Positions 17,223-27,024 are shown, numbered from the stretch's first letter. The stretch: 50,663 bases of DNA from Alphaproteobacteria bacterium (GCA_028817875.1 JAPPOO010000081.1:2341-53003), one strand, 5' to 3'. Notes: generated by a model from the sequence alone, not told the origin. A program made the numbers and translations.

Positions 17223-18797
17223 TTAGCCTGGAAGGCTGGCAAGGAGTTGTTGAGTATATGCCTGTTGCGGGCTACCAAAAACTTTGTGAGTCGGGCCTTG
17301 TTCAACGACTTGACCTTGGTGCATAACCAGCACCCAGTCCGCCACTTGGGATACCACCCGCAAATCATGCGAAATGAATAGGTAGCTCAGGCCGAAATCT
17401 TGCTTGAGTTTGTTCATAAGTTCCAATACCTGCTTTTGAACGGAGACATCCAACGAGGCCACGGCTTCATCCGCCACCACCAACGCGGGGTTGAGGGCTA
17501 GCGCCCGTGCGATGCCAATCCGTTGACGTTGTCCGCCTGAAAACTGGTGTGGGTAGCGATTAGCGGCGTCTACGGGTAGTTCAACGGCTTTTAGCAGCTC
17601 CGCCACCTTAGTTTGGCGTTCTTGCTCTGTGCCTATACCATGAGCTTTTAAGCCTTCTGCAATGCTGGTACCCACGGTTTGGCGGGGGTTAAGCGATGCG
17701 AAAGGATCTTGGAAAATCATCTGCATATCCCGCCATGCGGTACGCAACTTTTTGCCCTTTAGGCCAACCAGCTGCTGGCCATTGAGCTGGATATCCCCAC
17801 TATTGGGTTTTTCTAACTGTAAAATGCACTTGGCTAGGGTGGATTTGCCGGAACCACTCTCCCCCACAATACCGATTGTTTGCCCTTTATATAACGTTAA
17901 GGAGGCGTTTTGTACGGCATTTACCTTTTGTTTTGCACCAAACAGGCCGCCGCCGCGTGTGTATGTTTTGTTAACGTTTTCAGCTTTTAGGAGAATATCG
18001 CCTGATATTTCCGCGTGCGGCTTGGTATTTAGTTGAGGCGCAGCCGCCAAAAGACGCTTGGTGTATGCTTTTTTAGGCTTGCTTAATATGGTATTGGCAG
18101 CGCCTTGTTCTACCACTTTGCCGTGCTCCATCACCAGCACATCATCAGCAATTTGTTTGACCACGCCAAAATCGTGCGTGATAAATAGAACTGCTGTCTT
18201 AAATTCACCCTGCAATTCTTTGATAAGTTTTAGAATTTCTTTTTGAACGGTTGCATCCAACGCTGTTGTGGGTTCGTCCGCTATGAGTAATTCAGGCTGG
18301 CAAGCCAGCGCCATGGCAATCATCACCCGTTGCCGTTGCCCGCCTGAAAGTTGATGCGGATAACTGGCGTAAATGCGCTTGGGCTCCGGCAGTTTTACCT
18401 GTTCAAAAAGCGCCAGTACTTTTTCATACCGCTCTTTTTTATTTAATTTTGTGTGAATTTGAAGAACTTCCGCCACCTGTTTGCCCATTGTCATCACAGG
18501 GTTAAGGGCTGAAAGCGGTTCTTGGAAAATCATGCTCATACGGCTACCGCGTAGTTGACGGTGTTGGCGCGCTGTGAGTGTATTTAGGTTGATATCGCTA
18601 AACGCAAGCTCTTCTACCTTGGCTTGAATTGTTTTGGGTAACAAGCCCATGATAGCCAAAGATGACAGCGTTTTACCCGACCCGCTCTCCCCCACAACAC
18701 ATAAAGTTTTGCCTTTTTCCAGCGTGAAGGAAACACCGTCTACCAGTGTTGCGTTCGGTACGGTAAGGGTTAGGTTTTTAACGCTGAGTAAAGGCAT
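17223..18797 (-). CDS. tandem ABC ATPase of a peptide-type transporter (YejF-like)
   Basis: This is a 524-residue protein made of two nucleotide-binding domains. The first has Walker A GESGSGKT (36-43) and signature LSGGQRQRV; the second has Walker A GESGSGKS in the second half and signature FSGGQRQRI. This fused double-ATPase form is typical of YejF/oligopeptide-type importers, which take up di- and oligopeptides or microcin C-like compounds. The permease and binding-protein genes are not next to it: rlmE precedes it by 8 bases and an unknown gene follows. It must therefore work with components encoded elsewhere. Confidence 0.88.
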   Translation of the reverse strand: MPLLSVKNLTLTVPNATLVDGVSFTLEKGKTLCVVGESGSGKTLSSLAIMGLLPKTIQAKVEELAFSDINLNTLTARQHRQLRGSRMSMIFQEPLSALNPVMTMGKQVAEVLQIHTKLNKKERYEKVLALFEQVKLPEPKRIYASYPHQLSGGQRQRVMIAMALACQPELLIADEPTTALDATVQKEILKLIKELQGEFKTAVLFITHDFGVVKQIADDVLVMEHGKVVEQGAANTILSKPKKAYTKRLLAAAPQLNTKPHAEISGDILLKAENVNKTYTRGGGLFGAKQKVNAVQNASLTLYKGQTIGIVGESGSGKSTLAKCILQLEKPNSGDIQLNGQQLVGLKGKKLRTAWRDMQMIFQDPFASLNPRQTVGTSIAEGLKAHGIGTEQERQTKVAELLKAVELPVDAANRYPHQFSGGQRQRIGIARALALNPALVVADEAVASLDVSVQKQVLELMNKLKQDFGLSYLFISHDLRVVSQVADWVLVMHQGQVVEQGPTHKVFGSPQQAYTQQLLASLPG

Positions 18798-18805
18798 AGC
18801 TTAGC

Positions 18806-19486
18806 CTACCCTTTGAAGCCCAACGCGACAATAAAGATTTCCCGCGATTCCGCCCGTGAAGATTTTGGCTTGGCAAAATGCACCTTCTCAAAGCGTTCTT
18901 TTAAACTGTCGGCAAATTTTTTTTCTTCTCCGCCTTGAAAAATTTTGCAGGCGAAATGACCGCCTAATTTAAGCAAATGTGTTGCGCTATCCGCCGCTAT
19001 TTCTACCAGCCCCATGCTGCGCAAGTGGTCTATATTTCCGCTCCCAGCAGTGTTCGGTGCCATGTCCGATAGAACAACATCCACCCCGCCTTCCCCCGCG
19101 ACGGCGCGTACTTCATCCCAAATTTCATCCGTGGTGAAATCCCCTTGGATGAAAGTCACGTTTGGCAACGGGTCAACCTCCAACAAGTCGCACGCAATAA
19201 TGCGGCAGTTGTTGTTGAGGATTTCCCCCACTACTTGGCACCACCCGCCAGGGGCCGCACCTAGGTCAACAATGGTTTGGTTGGGTTTGAGTAGGTTAAA
19301 TTTCTCGTTAAGCTCCAGCAATTTAAACGCTGCGCGGGAACGGTAGCCCATTTGCTGTGCTTTTGCGGTATAAGGGTCTTTGCTTTGGCGCACAAGGTAC
19401 TGCTTTTGCGCATGGCTCATTTTCTTCTCAAACTTTGTATGCGTGCCCTTAAGCTTTGCTTTTTTGGTGGATTTTTTCTCAGTCAT
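18806..19486 (-). CDS. rlmE: 23S rRNA 2'-O-methyltransferase RlmE (FtsJ/RrmJ)
   Basis: This is a 226-residue methyltransferase with the SAM-binding motif VDLGAAPGGWCQV and the catalytic K-D-K-E set: lysine in RAAFKLLELNEK, aspartate in VLSDMAPNTAG, lysine in CKIFQGGEEKKF and glutamate near the end in SREIFIVALGF. A lysine-rich N-terminal extension of about 40 residues precedes the core. RlmE methylates the ribose of the A-loop uridine of 23S rRNA during late 50S assembly. The gene is followed directly by the ABC ATPase. Confidence 0.95.
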   Translation of the reverse strand: MTEKKSTKKAKLKGTHTKFEKKMSHAQKQYLVRQSKDPYTAKAQQMGYRSRAAFKLLELNEKFNLLKPNQTIVDLGAAPGGWCQVVGEILNNNCRIIACDLLEVDPLPNVTFIQGDFTTDEIWDEVRAVAGEGGVDVVLSDMAPNTAGSGNIDHLRSMGLVEIAADSATHLLKLGGHFACKIFQGGEEKKFADSLKERFEKVHFAKPKSSRAESREIFIVALGFKG

Positions 19487-19628
19487 ACTGCTGGAGTGTA
19501 GCGGATTTTACCGTTTTTACCAGAACTGCTTGATTTTTGATATGTATACCTTTATACCGCTGACAACTACAAATTTAGTTCATAGACCTATCTTTAAAAA
19601 TTTCTTACTGAAAAAGGAACTGACTTAC

Positions 19629-20489
19629 ATGTTCAAACTACACTTTGTTACAACATTACTTGTTGTTTTTACTTTCATTGCTTCGCCTGTGCAGGCAGCA
19701 AAAATAACTGACCGACTTCCAGCAGGAGATCTTACTGAACTTGTGTCGCAAGTTGTTGCTTACACTTGCAAAAAGGATAGCTGGGAACATATTTCCAAGA
19801 AATGTCTTGAAGACATTGATGCTACCTTCAATGGAGAGCAGCCTTTTTTGGGTAATGTATCTATACTCCCAACCTTTCCAGAAACTCAGGAAGGTAAAGC
19901 TTCTAAATGCATTATCTATACAGTTAGTGTATTGAGCAGTGAATCTAAAATTATCGCAGCAGGCAAAACAAAACGCTGCTATAATTCAGAGAACGGTGGA
20001 TTTGAGCTTTCTAAAGAGGTTAGCCCTCTTAAATCAGCTACTAACTCTAAGTCTCTTCAAAGACTAGCTTCCGCTGCTATTAAACAGGCGACTGAAAAAG
20101 TTGAGCTGTTAGCTACCAAAAGGCTTGCAAAAGCCAAGGTGGTTGAAATACTTCTTTTCAAATTGGGTCGCTGCCAAAATCGGCCTATTACCAAGTTAGA
20201 GGGAGTTACACTTCAACTTGTAAAAAAGTGTGCCTCTTCCATAAAGGATAAATTTCCTTCACAGAATTTCGAACACAACTTGAACTTGATCTCAGGTTCA
20301 ACACCACTGACTGCACTCAGTCGTTTCAAAACAAAAAAGGTGAACATTTCCCATACTTTGATTTTTAACAAGGATGGAAAATTTTTGCGCTCGAATATCA
20401 ACTTTCTCTTTGACGAAACTACGGATAGTACACAAAAAATAAAAATACTAGATCTTGCTCTTGAGCTACTTCAAGAGCGTCAGCATTAG
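19629..20489 (+). CDS. hypothetical secreted protein with six cysteines
   Basis: This is a 286-residue protein if started at ATG 19629, which has AAAAAGGAA about 8 bases upstream and begins a clear signal peptide (MFKLHFVTTLLVVFTFIASP, cleavage after VQAA). A longer frame to 19380 overlaps rlmE in antisense and is not credible. The mature chain has six cysteines, suggesting disulfides in the periplasm or outside, and many lysines. I recognise no domain. The gene is alone, with a strong terminator after it. Confidence 0.75.
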   Translation: MFKLHFVTTLLVVFTFIASPVQAAKITDRLPAGDLTELVSQVVAYTCKKDSWEHISKKCLEDIDATFNGEQPFLGNVSILPTFPETQEGKASKCIIYTVSVLSSESKIIAAGKTKRCYNSENGGFELSKEVSPLKSATNSKSLQRLASAAIKQATEKVELLATKRLAKAKVVEILLFKLGRCQNRPITKLEGVTLQLVKKCASSIKDKFPSQNFEHNLNLISGSTPLTALSRFKTKKVNISHTLIFNKDGKFLRSNINFLFDETTDSTQKIKILDLALELLQERQH

Positions 20490-20509
20490 CGTTGCGTTTT
20501 TTCGACCTT

Positions 20510-20538
20510 CCCCCACACCTATTTAACAGGTGTGGGGG
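20510..20538 (+). terminator. rho-independent terminator
   Basis: CCCCCACACCT (20510-20520) pairs perfectly with AGGTGTGGGGG (20528-20538) around a seven-base loop. The downstream tail is TTGCGTTGTTT. It closes the 286-residue secreted protein gene, just upstream of ispH. Confidence 0.85.
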
Positions 20539-20596
20539 TTGCGTTGTTTGGAATTAAGGGATGCATCGTTGGGCGATTTCCGTTACAAAGGTGGGT

Positions 20597-21547
20597 ATGA
20601 AAGTTTTGCTTGCTAACCCCCGCGGTTTTTGTGCTGGTGTTGACCGCGCCGTACAAGCCCTTCAACACGCTATAGATACTTACGGCCCGCCTGTATATGT
20701 ACGGCACGAGATTATTCATAACAAACCCGTGGTGGAAGACTTTATCCGCCAAGGGGTTATTTTTATTGATGATGCAGAAGAGATTCCTGTTGGCTCAGTC
20801 GCTTTGTTTTCTGCCCACGGCGTGCCACAACGTGTTTTTGATACAGCTGACAAAAACAAACTTAACGCTATTGATGCCACCTGCCCGCTTGTGACGAAAG
20901 TTCATAACGAGGCCAAGCGTTACTCTGCAAAGGGTTACCATATTCTTCTTATTGGGCATAAAGGGCACATAGAAGTTGAAGGAACGATGGGCCATGCCCC
21001 TACTGAAAGCGTCACGCTAGTAGATGGTTTAGAACAGGCTAAAACTGTACACCCCCCCGAGACAGATCAATTAGTTATTCTGACGCAGACAACGCTTTCC
21101 GTTGATGAGACAACAGAAATGATGGATATTTTGAAAGCGCGTTTTCCGCATGTTGTCACCCCCAAAGTGCAAGATATTTGTTATGCGACACAAAACCGAC
21201 AAGATGCCGTTAAGGAGATTGCTCCACAGGTAGATGCGATGATTGTGGTTGGGTCTAAAACATCCAGTAATTCCAACCGCCTGAGAGAGACAGCCCTTGA
21301 ATATGGCTGCCCTAAAGCCTTTTTGGTAGATGGTGCGGAAGATTTGACTGAAGACATGCTTGAAGGCGTGAAAACCATTGGTATTACTGGTGGTGCCAGC
21401 GCGCCAGAGCCTTTGATTCAAGGGGTTATTAACTATTTAAAACCGACGGAAATTCAGGAAATTACCGTGAGAGAAGAAACCCTTAACTTTCAGCCGCCGA
21501 AGGCTATCCGCACCCAAGTGACGATTGAAAAGCCTGCTGTTTCCTAA
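20597..21547 (+). CDS. ispH: 4-hydroxy-3-methylbut-2-enyl diphosphate reductase
   Basis: This is a 316-residue protein from ATG 20597, preceded by an AAAGGTGGG ribosome-binding site. The canonical N-terminus [18 protein letters not shown] supports this start over the upstream ATG at 20561. The three [4Fe-4S] cluster cysteines are in GFCAGV, DATCPLV and [10 protein letters not shown]. IspH makes isopentenyl and dimethylallyl diphosphate in the final step of the MEP pathway. Its TAA overlaps the rnhA start codon, giving translational coupling. Confidence 0.97.
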   Translation: MKVLLANPRGFCAGVDRAVQALQHAIDTYGPPVYVRHEIIHNKPVVEDFIRQGVIFIDDAEEIPVGSVALFSAHGVPQRVFDTADKNKLNAIDATCPLVTKVHNEAKRYSAKGYHILLIGHKGHIEVEGTMGHAPTESVTLVDGLEQAKTVHPPETDQLVILTQTTLSVDETTEMMDILKARFPHVVTPKVQDICYATQNRQDAVKEIAPQVDAMIVVGSKTSSNSNRLRETALEYGCPKAFLVDGAEDLTEDMLEGVKTIGITGGASAPEPLIQGVINYLKPTEIQEITVREETLNFQPPKAIRTQVTIEKPAVS

Positions 21548-21978
21548 TGGATAAAATAGATATTTATACAGACGGCGCGTGCTCGGGCAACCCCGGCCCT
21601 GGTGGTTGGGGTGCTATTCTTATTTGGAACGGCAAAGAAAAAGAAATCTTTGGGGGTGAGCCAGACACAACAAATAACCGTATGGAGCTTCAGGCTGTGA
21701 TTGAAGCCTTGTCCCTACTTAAGCGCAAATGCGAGGTAACTGTTCATACAGATTCTAAATATGTTCAACAGGGCATGAGCGAGTGGCTGCCAAGTTGGAA
21801 AGCTAACGGATGGAAGAAAAAAGGTGGGCCAATCAAAAACTTAGACCTATGGCAAGCTTTGGATGCTCAGGCACGCAAGCATAGTATTACATGGGCGTGG
21901 GTAAAAGGTCACGCGGGGCACCCTTTAAATGAACGTGCTGATAAATTGGCTGTTGCAGGTTCCAAACAAGCTCAGTAG
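21547..21978 (+). CDS. rnhA: ribonuclease HI
   Basis: This is a 143-residue enzyme with all catalytic acids: Asp in [15 protein letters not shown], Glu in NRMELQAV, Asp in [11 protein letters not shown] and Asp in NERADKLA. It degrades the RNA strand of RNA-DNA hybrids, including primers and R-loops. It overlaps ispH by one base (TAATG). The ispH-rnhA pairing is common in alphaproteobacteria. Confidence 0.96.
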   Translation: MDKIDIYTDGACSGNPGPGGWGAILIWNGKEKEIFGGEPDTTNNRMELQAVIEALSLLKRKCEVTVHTDSKYVQQGMSEWLPSWKANGWKKKGGPIKNLDLWQALDAQARKHSITWAWVKGHAGHPLNERADKLAVAGSKQAQ

Positions 21979-22008
21979 TATTGGTTTCAGGAGGACATAT
22001 AACGACCC

Positions 22009-22584
22009 ATGTTGCAGACCGATAGCATTATCAACACTTTGCAGAACCACTTTTTGGTCGCAACAACTTCCCTTAACGATAGTATTTTTGAACGCACCGT
22101 TATTTACATGTGTACGCACGATGAAAATGGCGCCATGGGTGTGATTGTAAACCGCCCGCTTAACAGTGTTTCCTTTACAGACATTGCCGATAGCATGGGC
22201 GTTAAACCGCTGATTGATAAAAAGCCCCCTACCATTTTTAATGGTGGCCCTGTTGATAAAAACCGTGGCTTTGTTGTGCACTCCCCTGATTATAAATTGA
22301 AAAACAGCTTAAACGTGGGGCAGGATATTTCCCTTTCCGCCACGGCGGATATTGTCAAAGATATCGCCGTTGGCCAAGGCCCGCAAGACATGGCTTTTTG
22401 CCTTGGCTATGCAGGTTGGTCAGCCGGACAGTTGGAGCAAGAAATTGTGGAAAACAGCTGGTTGGTTCTTCAAGCTGATGCGGATACGCTTTTCCATGTT
22501 GAACCGCAAGAAAAATATGATTACTGCACACGCCGCATCGGCTTAAATGCGTTGAATTTCTCCGATACTATTGGTTTAGCTTAG
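22009..22584 (+). CDS. YqgE/AlgH family protein (DUF179)
   Basis: This is a 191-residue protein of the UPF0301/YqgE family: HFLVATTSLNDSIFERTVIYMC, a GAMGVIVNRPL segment, FNGGPVDKNRGFVVHS and GYAGWSAGQLEQEI are family hallmarks. The biochemical role of the family is not established; it has been linked to alginate regulation in Pseudomonas. An AGGAGG site lies rather far (about 14 bases) from the ATG. The gene follows rnhA by 30 bases in the same direction and is probably in the same operon. Confidence 0.92.
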   Translation: MLQTDSIINTLQNHFLVATTSLNDSIFERTVIYMCTHDENGAMGVIVNRPLNSVSFTDIADSMGVKPLIDKKPPTIFNGGPVDKNRGFVVHSPDYKLKNSLNVGQDISLSATADIVKDIAVGQGPQDMAFCLGYAGWSAGQLEQEIVENSWLVLQADADTLFHVEPQEKYDYCTRRIGLNALNFSDTIGLA

Positions 22585-22611
22585 CTTTTCAGCTTAACCA
22601 CTAAAATAAAA

Positions 22612-22643
22612 AGAGCCAGAGGGGGGCTACGCCCTCTAGCTCT
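22612..22643. terminator. bidirectional terminator between yqgE and the Amt-MCP gene
   Basis: AGAGC-C-AGAGGG (22612-22623) pairs with CCCTCT-A-GCTCT (22632-22643) with one mismatch. The minus strand continues UUUUUAUUUU and the plus strand CAAUUUUG. It lies between convergent genes and can serve both. Confidence 0.8.
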
Positions 22644-22666
22644 CAATTTTGAACTTCCTCTATTAG

Positions 22667-24997
22667 CTATGATGAAGCAGGGTCTTTTGTTTTAAATTCA
22701 CTGACCATCCCCATAATACCTTGCCCCATATCACTTAGATTTCCAGAAGCATTTGTAATATCTCCCGCGTGGGATTTACTAGCCTCCGCAACTTTAGAGA
22801 ATTCATCCATGTTTTTGTTTACTTTATCGCTCATCTCTTGGGTGATACTTCCTTGCTCTTGCACAGCCGCAGAAATAGAAGATATCGCATCATTCAAATT
22901 ATCAATTGTCTGGCTAATATCAGCTGTTCTCGATGTAACATCATTCGCATTAGCGTTAAGTCCTGCCAGCTTTTCAACAATTTCATTAGCAGCTTCTTCT
23001 GTTTGAGCCGCTAGCTTTTTCACTTCATCGGCCACAACAGAAAATCCACGCCCTGCATCACCGGCACGGGCAGCTTCTATACTAGCGTTCAAAGCCAAAA
23101 GGTTTGTTTGTTGAGAGATATTCATAATCAACTTCAAAATATCTTCAATATGCCCTGTGGTTTGGTTCAGCGTTTCAATAGCTGTTGAAGCCTGTTGTGC
23201 CATCACCTTACCTTCAGCAGACATATCCGATGCTTGTACTGTGTTTTGTGCAATATCATTCACGGAAACACTAATTTCTTCAATCGCGCGCGCAACCATC
23301 CGCATATTCCGGTTAATATTTTCGCTTTCGTCTGTCATAGCGGTCATGCTTTCTTTAGCTTCCGTTAGCACTTCGCTATACTCTTCCTCAACCATACGGC
23401 TTGCATTTTGATTAAGCTTATCTGCAATATTAGATAAATGCTCAGAGGAGTACGTTAAATTTCCTGCATTTGATTTTAGGTCACATACAAAACTTTCAAT
23501 TCTGCCAATAAACGTATTGAACAAAATGGCAACTTCAGCCGACTCATCACCCGTCTTTTCATCTAATCTCAAACGTAAATCACCATCACCTAGCACAATA
23601 TTTTCCAAGTGCTTTTGCAATAACCCTGTACCAATTGTTGTGCCGTGCTCAGCAACATTTAGCCCCTCTTCTTCCTCAGCTCTTTCTACCCGCACACCAA
23701 GCGTCATATCCAGAAGCTTAAACATAACAAATGCCACACTAAACGCCCAAATAAAGCCCATAGCAACACCTTGAGACTGTACAAAAATTTGCTCCATTCG
23801 GCTTCCCACAGCCAAGCTTTCAGCAGGCATCCAAAACGCGAGGGCGATTGTCCCCCAAGCACCGCAAAAACCATGGACAGGCACAGCCCCTATGGCATCA
23901 TCCCATTTCAAAACTTTATCCATAAACATATGGGTATAAACCACAACAAAACCACTTGTGATACCAACAGCGATGCTACCGCCTGTCGTTAGTACATCAC
24001 ACCCTGCAGTAATACCGACTAAACCACCCAGCACGCCATTAATACTTCTATCGGGTCGGAATAAACCATCATGCAGCCGCCCTAGTATCATAGAAACCAA
24101 CCCACCAAAACATGCCGCTAACATTGTATTGGAAATAATGTGTGCAAACCCAGAATCCCCTACTGTTGTTGAGCCACCATTAAAGCCAATCCAACCAATC
24201 CAGAGCAAGATAGCTCCAAATGTAGCCAGCACGTAACTGTGACCAACAATTTCGTTAGAACTTCCATCTTCATTATATTTACCAACCCGAGCACCGACAA
24301 CAATAACACCTGCCAGAGCAATCCATCCACCAACAGAGTGAACAACAGTGGAGCCTGCAAAATCTATAAATCCAGCATCTGCCAACCATGCGGGGTTATC
24401 ACCATTTAATAGGTTCCCCCACGCCCAATGGCCAAAAATTGGGTACACAAAAGACGCTAAACAAAATGCTGCAATAAGGTAAGAGTGGAATTTCATCCGC
24501 TCTGCTACGGCACCAGATAAAATAGTCGCCGCTGTTCCACAAAAGACTAATTGGAAAATAAAGAAGGTATAATGCCAGTCTTCCGGTGTATTCCATAACC
24601 AGAGAGAGCTACTCCAACCAAACCACCCTTGAGAATCTCCAAACATAAGGTTAAAGCCAACAAAGTAAAACATCACCCCTGCGATGATGAAATCCGCAAT
24701 ATTCTTTTGAGCAACGTTGATACTGTTTTTGGACCTGACCATCCCTGCTTCTAGTAACAAAAAACCGCCCTGCATAAGGAAAACTAAAGCAGCGGCAATC
24801 ATCGTCCACATGTGGTTTAAGCTATCTTGCTGCTTGGCAACGGCTGCTGCCACAGCTTGCTCAACAAAAGCTGCATCTACCGCAGCATAAGCTTGTGAAA
24901 AGAGGAATACTGAGGCTAGTACAAGAATATAACGTCGCATTGATCTGGAACTTTTTTTGTTTTTTTCGGCTTTATTGGACGAAAAATTTGCCTTCAT
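22667..24997 (-). CDS. ammonium transporter-chemoreceptor fusion (Amt-HAMP-MCP)
   Basis: This is a 776-residue protein. Residues about 20-39 form a signal-like segment. Residues 60-435 are a complete Amt/Rh domain: conserved Asp212 and His220 (DFAGSTVVH) and a second pore histidine His375 ([11 protein letters not shown]) match the aspartate and twin histidines of AmtB. Residues about 460-510 look like a HAMP linker (GDGDLRLRL, then FNTFIGRI). Residues 560-770 are a methyl-accepting signalling domain with the conserved hairpin tip [18 protein letters not shown] infer an ammonium-sensing receptor feeding the chemotaxis kinase, possibly still conducting. No NWETF-type tail is present. The first ATG lacks a strong Shine-Dalgarno; ATG at residue 20 is an alternative. 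Confidence 0.93.
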   Translation of the reverse strand: MKANFSSNKAEKNKKSSRSMRRYILVLASVFLFSQAYAAVDAAFVEQAVAAAVAKQQDSLNHMWTMIAAALVFLMQGGFLLLEAGMVRSKNSINVAQKNIADFIIAGVMFYFVGFNLMFGDSQGWFGWSSSLWLWNTPEDWHYTFFIFQLVFCGTAATILSGAVAERMKFHSYLIAAFCLASFVYPIFGHWAWGNLLNGDNPAWLADAGFIDFAGSTVVHSVGGWIALAGVIVVGARVGKYNEDGSSNEIVGHSYVLATFGAILLWIGWIGFNGGSTTVGDSGFAHIISNTMLAACFGGLVSMILGRLHDGLFRPDRSINGVLGGLVGITAGCDVLTTGGSIAVGITSGFVVVYTHMFMDKVLKWDDAIGAVPVHGFCGAWGTIALAFWMPAESLAVGSRMEQIFVQSQGVAMGFIWAFSVAFVMFKLLDMTLGVRVERAEEEEGLNVAEHGTTIGTGLLQKHLENIVLGDGDLRLRLDEKTGDESAEVAILFNTFIGRIESFVCDLKSNAGNLTYSSEHLSNIADKLNQNASRMVEEEYSEVLTEAKESMTAMTDESENINRNMRMVARAIEEISVSVNDIAQNTVQASDMSAEGKVMAQQASTAIETLNQTTGHIEDILKLIMNISQQTNLLALNASIEAARAGDAGRGFSVVADEVKKLAAQTEEAANEIVEKLAGLNANANDVTSRTADISQTIDNLNDAISSISAAVQEQGSITQEMSDKVNKNMDEFSKVAEASKSHAGDITNASGNLSDMGQGIMGMVSEFKTKDPASS

Positions 24998-25068
24998 GTC
25001 AACCCATCACTGCGGGTTGCTCAGAACTTTGTATGATATTTTTACAATAACTGGAATGGAGAGAACCA

Positions 25069-25296
25069 ATGCCTAGAAAAAAGAAACCTCCTAAACAGAG
25101 GAATGCTATGGCTAATGCCTTAAACAACAAGATCTTTCAACCCAAAACTATAGGAGATAAACGCCCTCATAAAAATGCCAAAACACTTCGCAAAAAGAAG
25201 CTCACCTGGAAAACAACCGATGAGCTTCTTTTTTATTCGTTTAGTGACTTTCATCTACAAAAAACCAACCTTCTTCACTGTCGGAAGATATCCTAA
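25069..25296 (+). CDS. arfA: candidate alternative ribosome-rescue factor A with terminator inside the ORF
   Basis: This is a 75-codon ORF with a strong GGAGAG site 4 bases before the ATG. The first 50 residues are very basic. The stretch RNAMANALNNKIFQ, followed by basic residues, matches the ArfA core pattern (NAI-x3-L-x4-(L/I)F-(R/Q)) of the gammaproteobacterial rescue factor. Decisively, a 13-bp hairpin with a U-tract (25192-25233) lies inside the reading frame, about 20 codons before the stop. E. coli arfA has the same arrangement: the mRNA ends without a stop codon, tmRNA tags and destroys the product, and ArfA accumulates only when tmRNA fails. The active product would end near residue 55. 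The family assignment is by eye from a short motif. Confidence 0.62.
   Translation: MPRKKKPPKQRNAMANALNNKIFQPKTIGDKRPHKNAKTLRKKKLTWKTTDELLFYSFSDFHLQKTNLLHCRKIS
25192..25233. terminator. terminator hairpin inside arfA, also serving the opposing gene
   Basis: AAAAAGAAGCTCA (25192-25204) pairs perfectly with TGAGCTTCTTTTT (25221-25233) around a 16-base loop, followed by TATTCG. On the plus strand it would end transcription within the arfA ORF. On the minus strand it follows the stop of the 122-residue gene by 7 bases and is followed by U-rich sequence. Confidence 0.85.
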
Positions 25297-25609
25297 TCCA
25301 GCGAATTTTATCGCCTTCTTTTCTGCCTGGCGTGTTTTTCTCTCGCAGAATATTCCGCAAATACTCAACTAGTGAGAAACTGTCCAAAATTTTCTCTGTT
25401 CTAGCTATTCCGTTTACAAGAAGCGTACTTGTATTTACAGCACCATGTTCAATGGTAAGCATTTGAGAAAAAATCCTTGTCCTCTCTCCATTACATTCCC
25501 TATAGAACATAACAAAAACTTCATCAGCTCCAGAAAAAGCTTTTCCCCCCATCTCAGAAAAATTCGTGTAATCACTATTATCAATAATTTCTGTCATACT
25601 AAGAATCAT
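25241..25609 (-). CDS. hypothetical protein
   Basis: This is a 122-residue soluble protein from ATG 25609 (MILSMTEI), which has GAAAGG about 9 bases upstream; the frame stays open to 25675 but with poorer start context. It has no signal peptide or membrane segment. It contains acidic and aromatic patches such as EVFVMFYREC and a C-terminal RWIRISSDSEEGWFFVDE. I recognise no family. It converges on arfA: its stop lies inside the 3' part of the arfA ORF, beyond the shared terminator. Confidence 0.65.
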   Translation of the reverse strand: MILSMTEIIDNSDYTNFSEMGGKAFSGADEVFVMFYRECNGERTRIFSQMLTIEHGAVNTSTLLVNGIARTEKILDSFSLVEYLRNILREKNTPGRKEGDKIRWIRISSDSEEGWFFVDESH

Positions 25610-25722
25610 TTTAATTGACCTTTCGCAATTCCATAAAACGGACATAAAGATAAACTGCTTATACAGCACTTCCAAAACGTATACTTTGATAACGTGAAGG
25701 ACGTCAACAAACTAGTAAAAAG

Positions 25723-26289
25723 TCATTCCACAACTTGCATTTTTAGCAGCCAATCCGCCCCTGGGCCTGTTTGGCAGAATAGACCGCGAATGCGTTGATC
25801 GTTAAAGCCATCACCATACACGGCAAAAACGCCGTCTCGGCAGCGCCCACCACTTTGATGTGGCGTATAAACGGGCGAGTTTGGCAGGAACAAGAATTTT
25901 AGTGGCTCTGCCTCCCACCGTGCACTGCCTCCTAATGGTGTTGTATCCAACGCATCATTTAAACGACGTCGCGTGTCCTCATTTTTAAGGGTTACGCCCT
26001 GCCCTGCACTTGTTAAAGGCCGCGCCCATAAATCACCCGTTGCAGGTAAAGTTGTTTCTGGCAATGCGGCCGCAACAACATCATTCACCGCCTGCTCTTC
26101 TGTTGCATATTCATTTTGAGCCTCCTCTAACGCCGCCACGTAGGCAGCATCTTCGTCTCCTGCCGATGTCGCAGAAACATAACTTTGCGTTTGCGGTGGT
26201 GCCATTGGCAACACGGGGGCAATCCCTTGACATCCCGCTACGGCAAACGCCGTTACAATTAAAGAAAGCTTTTTACACATTTGCTCCAT
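25723..26289 (-). CDS. putative lipoprotein
   Basis: This is a 188-residue protein with a type II signal peptide: KKLSLIVTAF, then the lipobox AVAGC with the lipidated cysteine at about residue 20. The body has a Pro/Ala/Glu-rich linker (residues 25-80) and a C-terminal half with WARPLTSAGQGVTLKNEDTR and two or three further cysteines near CRDGVF and LFCQTG. It is likely anchored in the outer or inner membrane facing the periplasm. I recognise no domain. The start could be either of two nearby ATGs (26289 or 26280). Confidence 0.78.
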   Translation of the reverse strand: MEQMCKKLSLIVTAFAVAGCQGIAPVLPMAPPQTQSYVSATSAGDEDAAYVAALEEAQNEYATEEQAVNDVVAAALPETTLPATGDLWARPLTSAGQGVTLKNEDTRRRLNDALDTTPLGGSARWEAEPLKFLFLPNSPVYTPHQSGGRCRDGVFAVYGDGFNDQRIRGLFCQTGPGADWLLKMQVVE

Positions 26290-26478
26290 CTTAACCAGAC
26301 CACCTTTGCAAAGCTACTTCTATTTTTTTCTTATTTTACTCTTTTTTACCTTAAAAGTGCACGAATACAACGCGCCAATACAACGTATTCCCCTTATTTT
26401 TACCCAATGGTTGACCTATTTTTTGTAGACGCCTATCATGCAGAAAATTTGATTTTAAATATTGTAAAAGTTGTATAA

Positions 26479-27009
26479 ATGGCCAGTACCCCTATCAAAA
26501 TATTTATCACAGCCGTTATTGTGGCTGACCTCGCTGCGATTGTTTACTTTGGCGGACGTTGGATTGCAGAAGGCTCTCTTCTGCCGGAACACACTGCCCA
26601 CGAGGAACATATTGTTGTTGCTTCGGTGAAAGACCAAGCCGCACATGGCGAAGGAAACGCTGTTGAAAAGGTTAAAGAAGTTTTTGATTTAGCAACATAT
26701 ATCCCTGATATCAAAAAAGGTGCTAAAATTGCTGGTAAGTGTAAAGCGTGCCATACGTTTGACCAAGGCGGAAAACACCGTACAGGCCCTAACTTATGGG
26801 CTAGTTATGGTGATGCTACTGCTGGTAAAGAAGGCTTTGCCTACTCCCCTGCTATGGCGGGTATGAACGGTACGTGGGATGATGATACGCTCCATGCCTT
26901 TTTGGAAAACCCACGCGGCTATGTAAGCGGCACTAAAATGCAATTTAATGGTATTAAAAAACCGAAAGACCGTGCTGACCTCATTGCATGGCTTAAAACG
27001 TTACAGTAA
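26479..27009 (+). CDS. membrane-anchored class I cytochrome c
   Basis: This is a 176-residue protein with one N-terminal membrane anchor (residues 6-27), a charged linker, and a cytochrome c domain with the haem site CKACH near residue 90 and the distal methionine in GTKMQF. It matches the CycM/c552 type of alphaproteobacteria, which carries electrons from the bc1 complex to the cytochrome c oxidase in the periplasm. A pseudopilin-like gene follows 15 bases downstream and is probably co-transcribed. Confidence 0.93.
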   Translation: MASTPIKIFITAVIVADLAAIVYFGGRWIAEGSLLPEHTAHEEHIVVASVKDQAAHGEGNAVEKVKEVFDLATYIPDIKKGAKIAGKCKACHTFDQGGKHRTGPNLWASYGDATAGKEGFAYSPAMAGMNGTWDDDTLHAFLENPRGYVSGTKMQFNGIKKPKDRADLIAWLKTLQ

Positions 27010-27024
27010 GAAAGAAAGCTCACT

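Noticed and set aside
17223-18797. Complete peptide ABC importer operon
   Set aside because: Only the ATPase is present; neighbours are rlmE and an unknown gene, with no permease or binding protein.
19380-19628. N-terminal extension of the 286-residue secreted protein
   Set aside because: It overlaps rlmE in antisense, and the later ATG has both a ribosome-binding site and a clean signal peptide.
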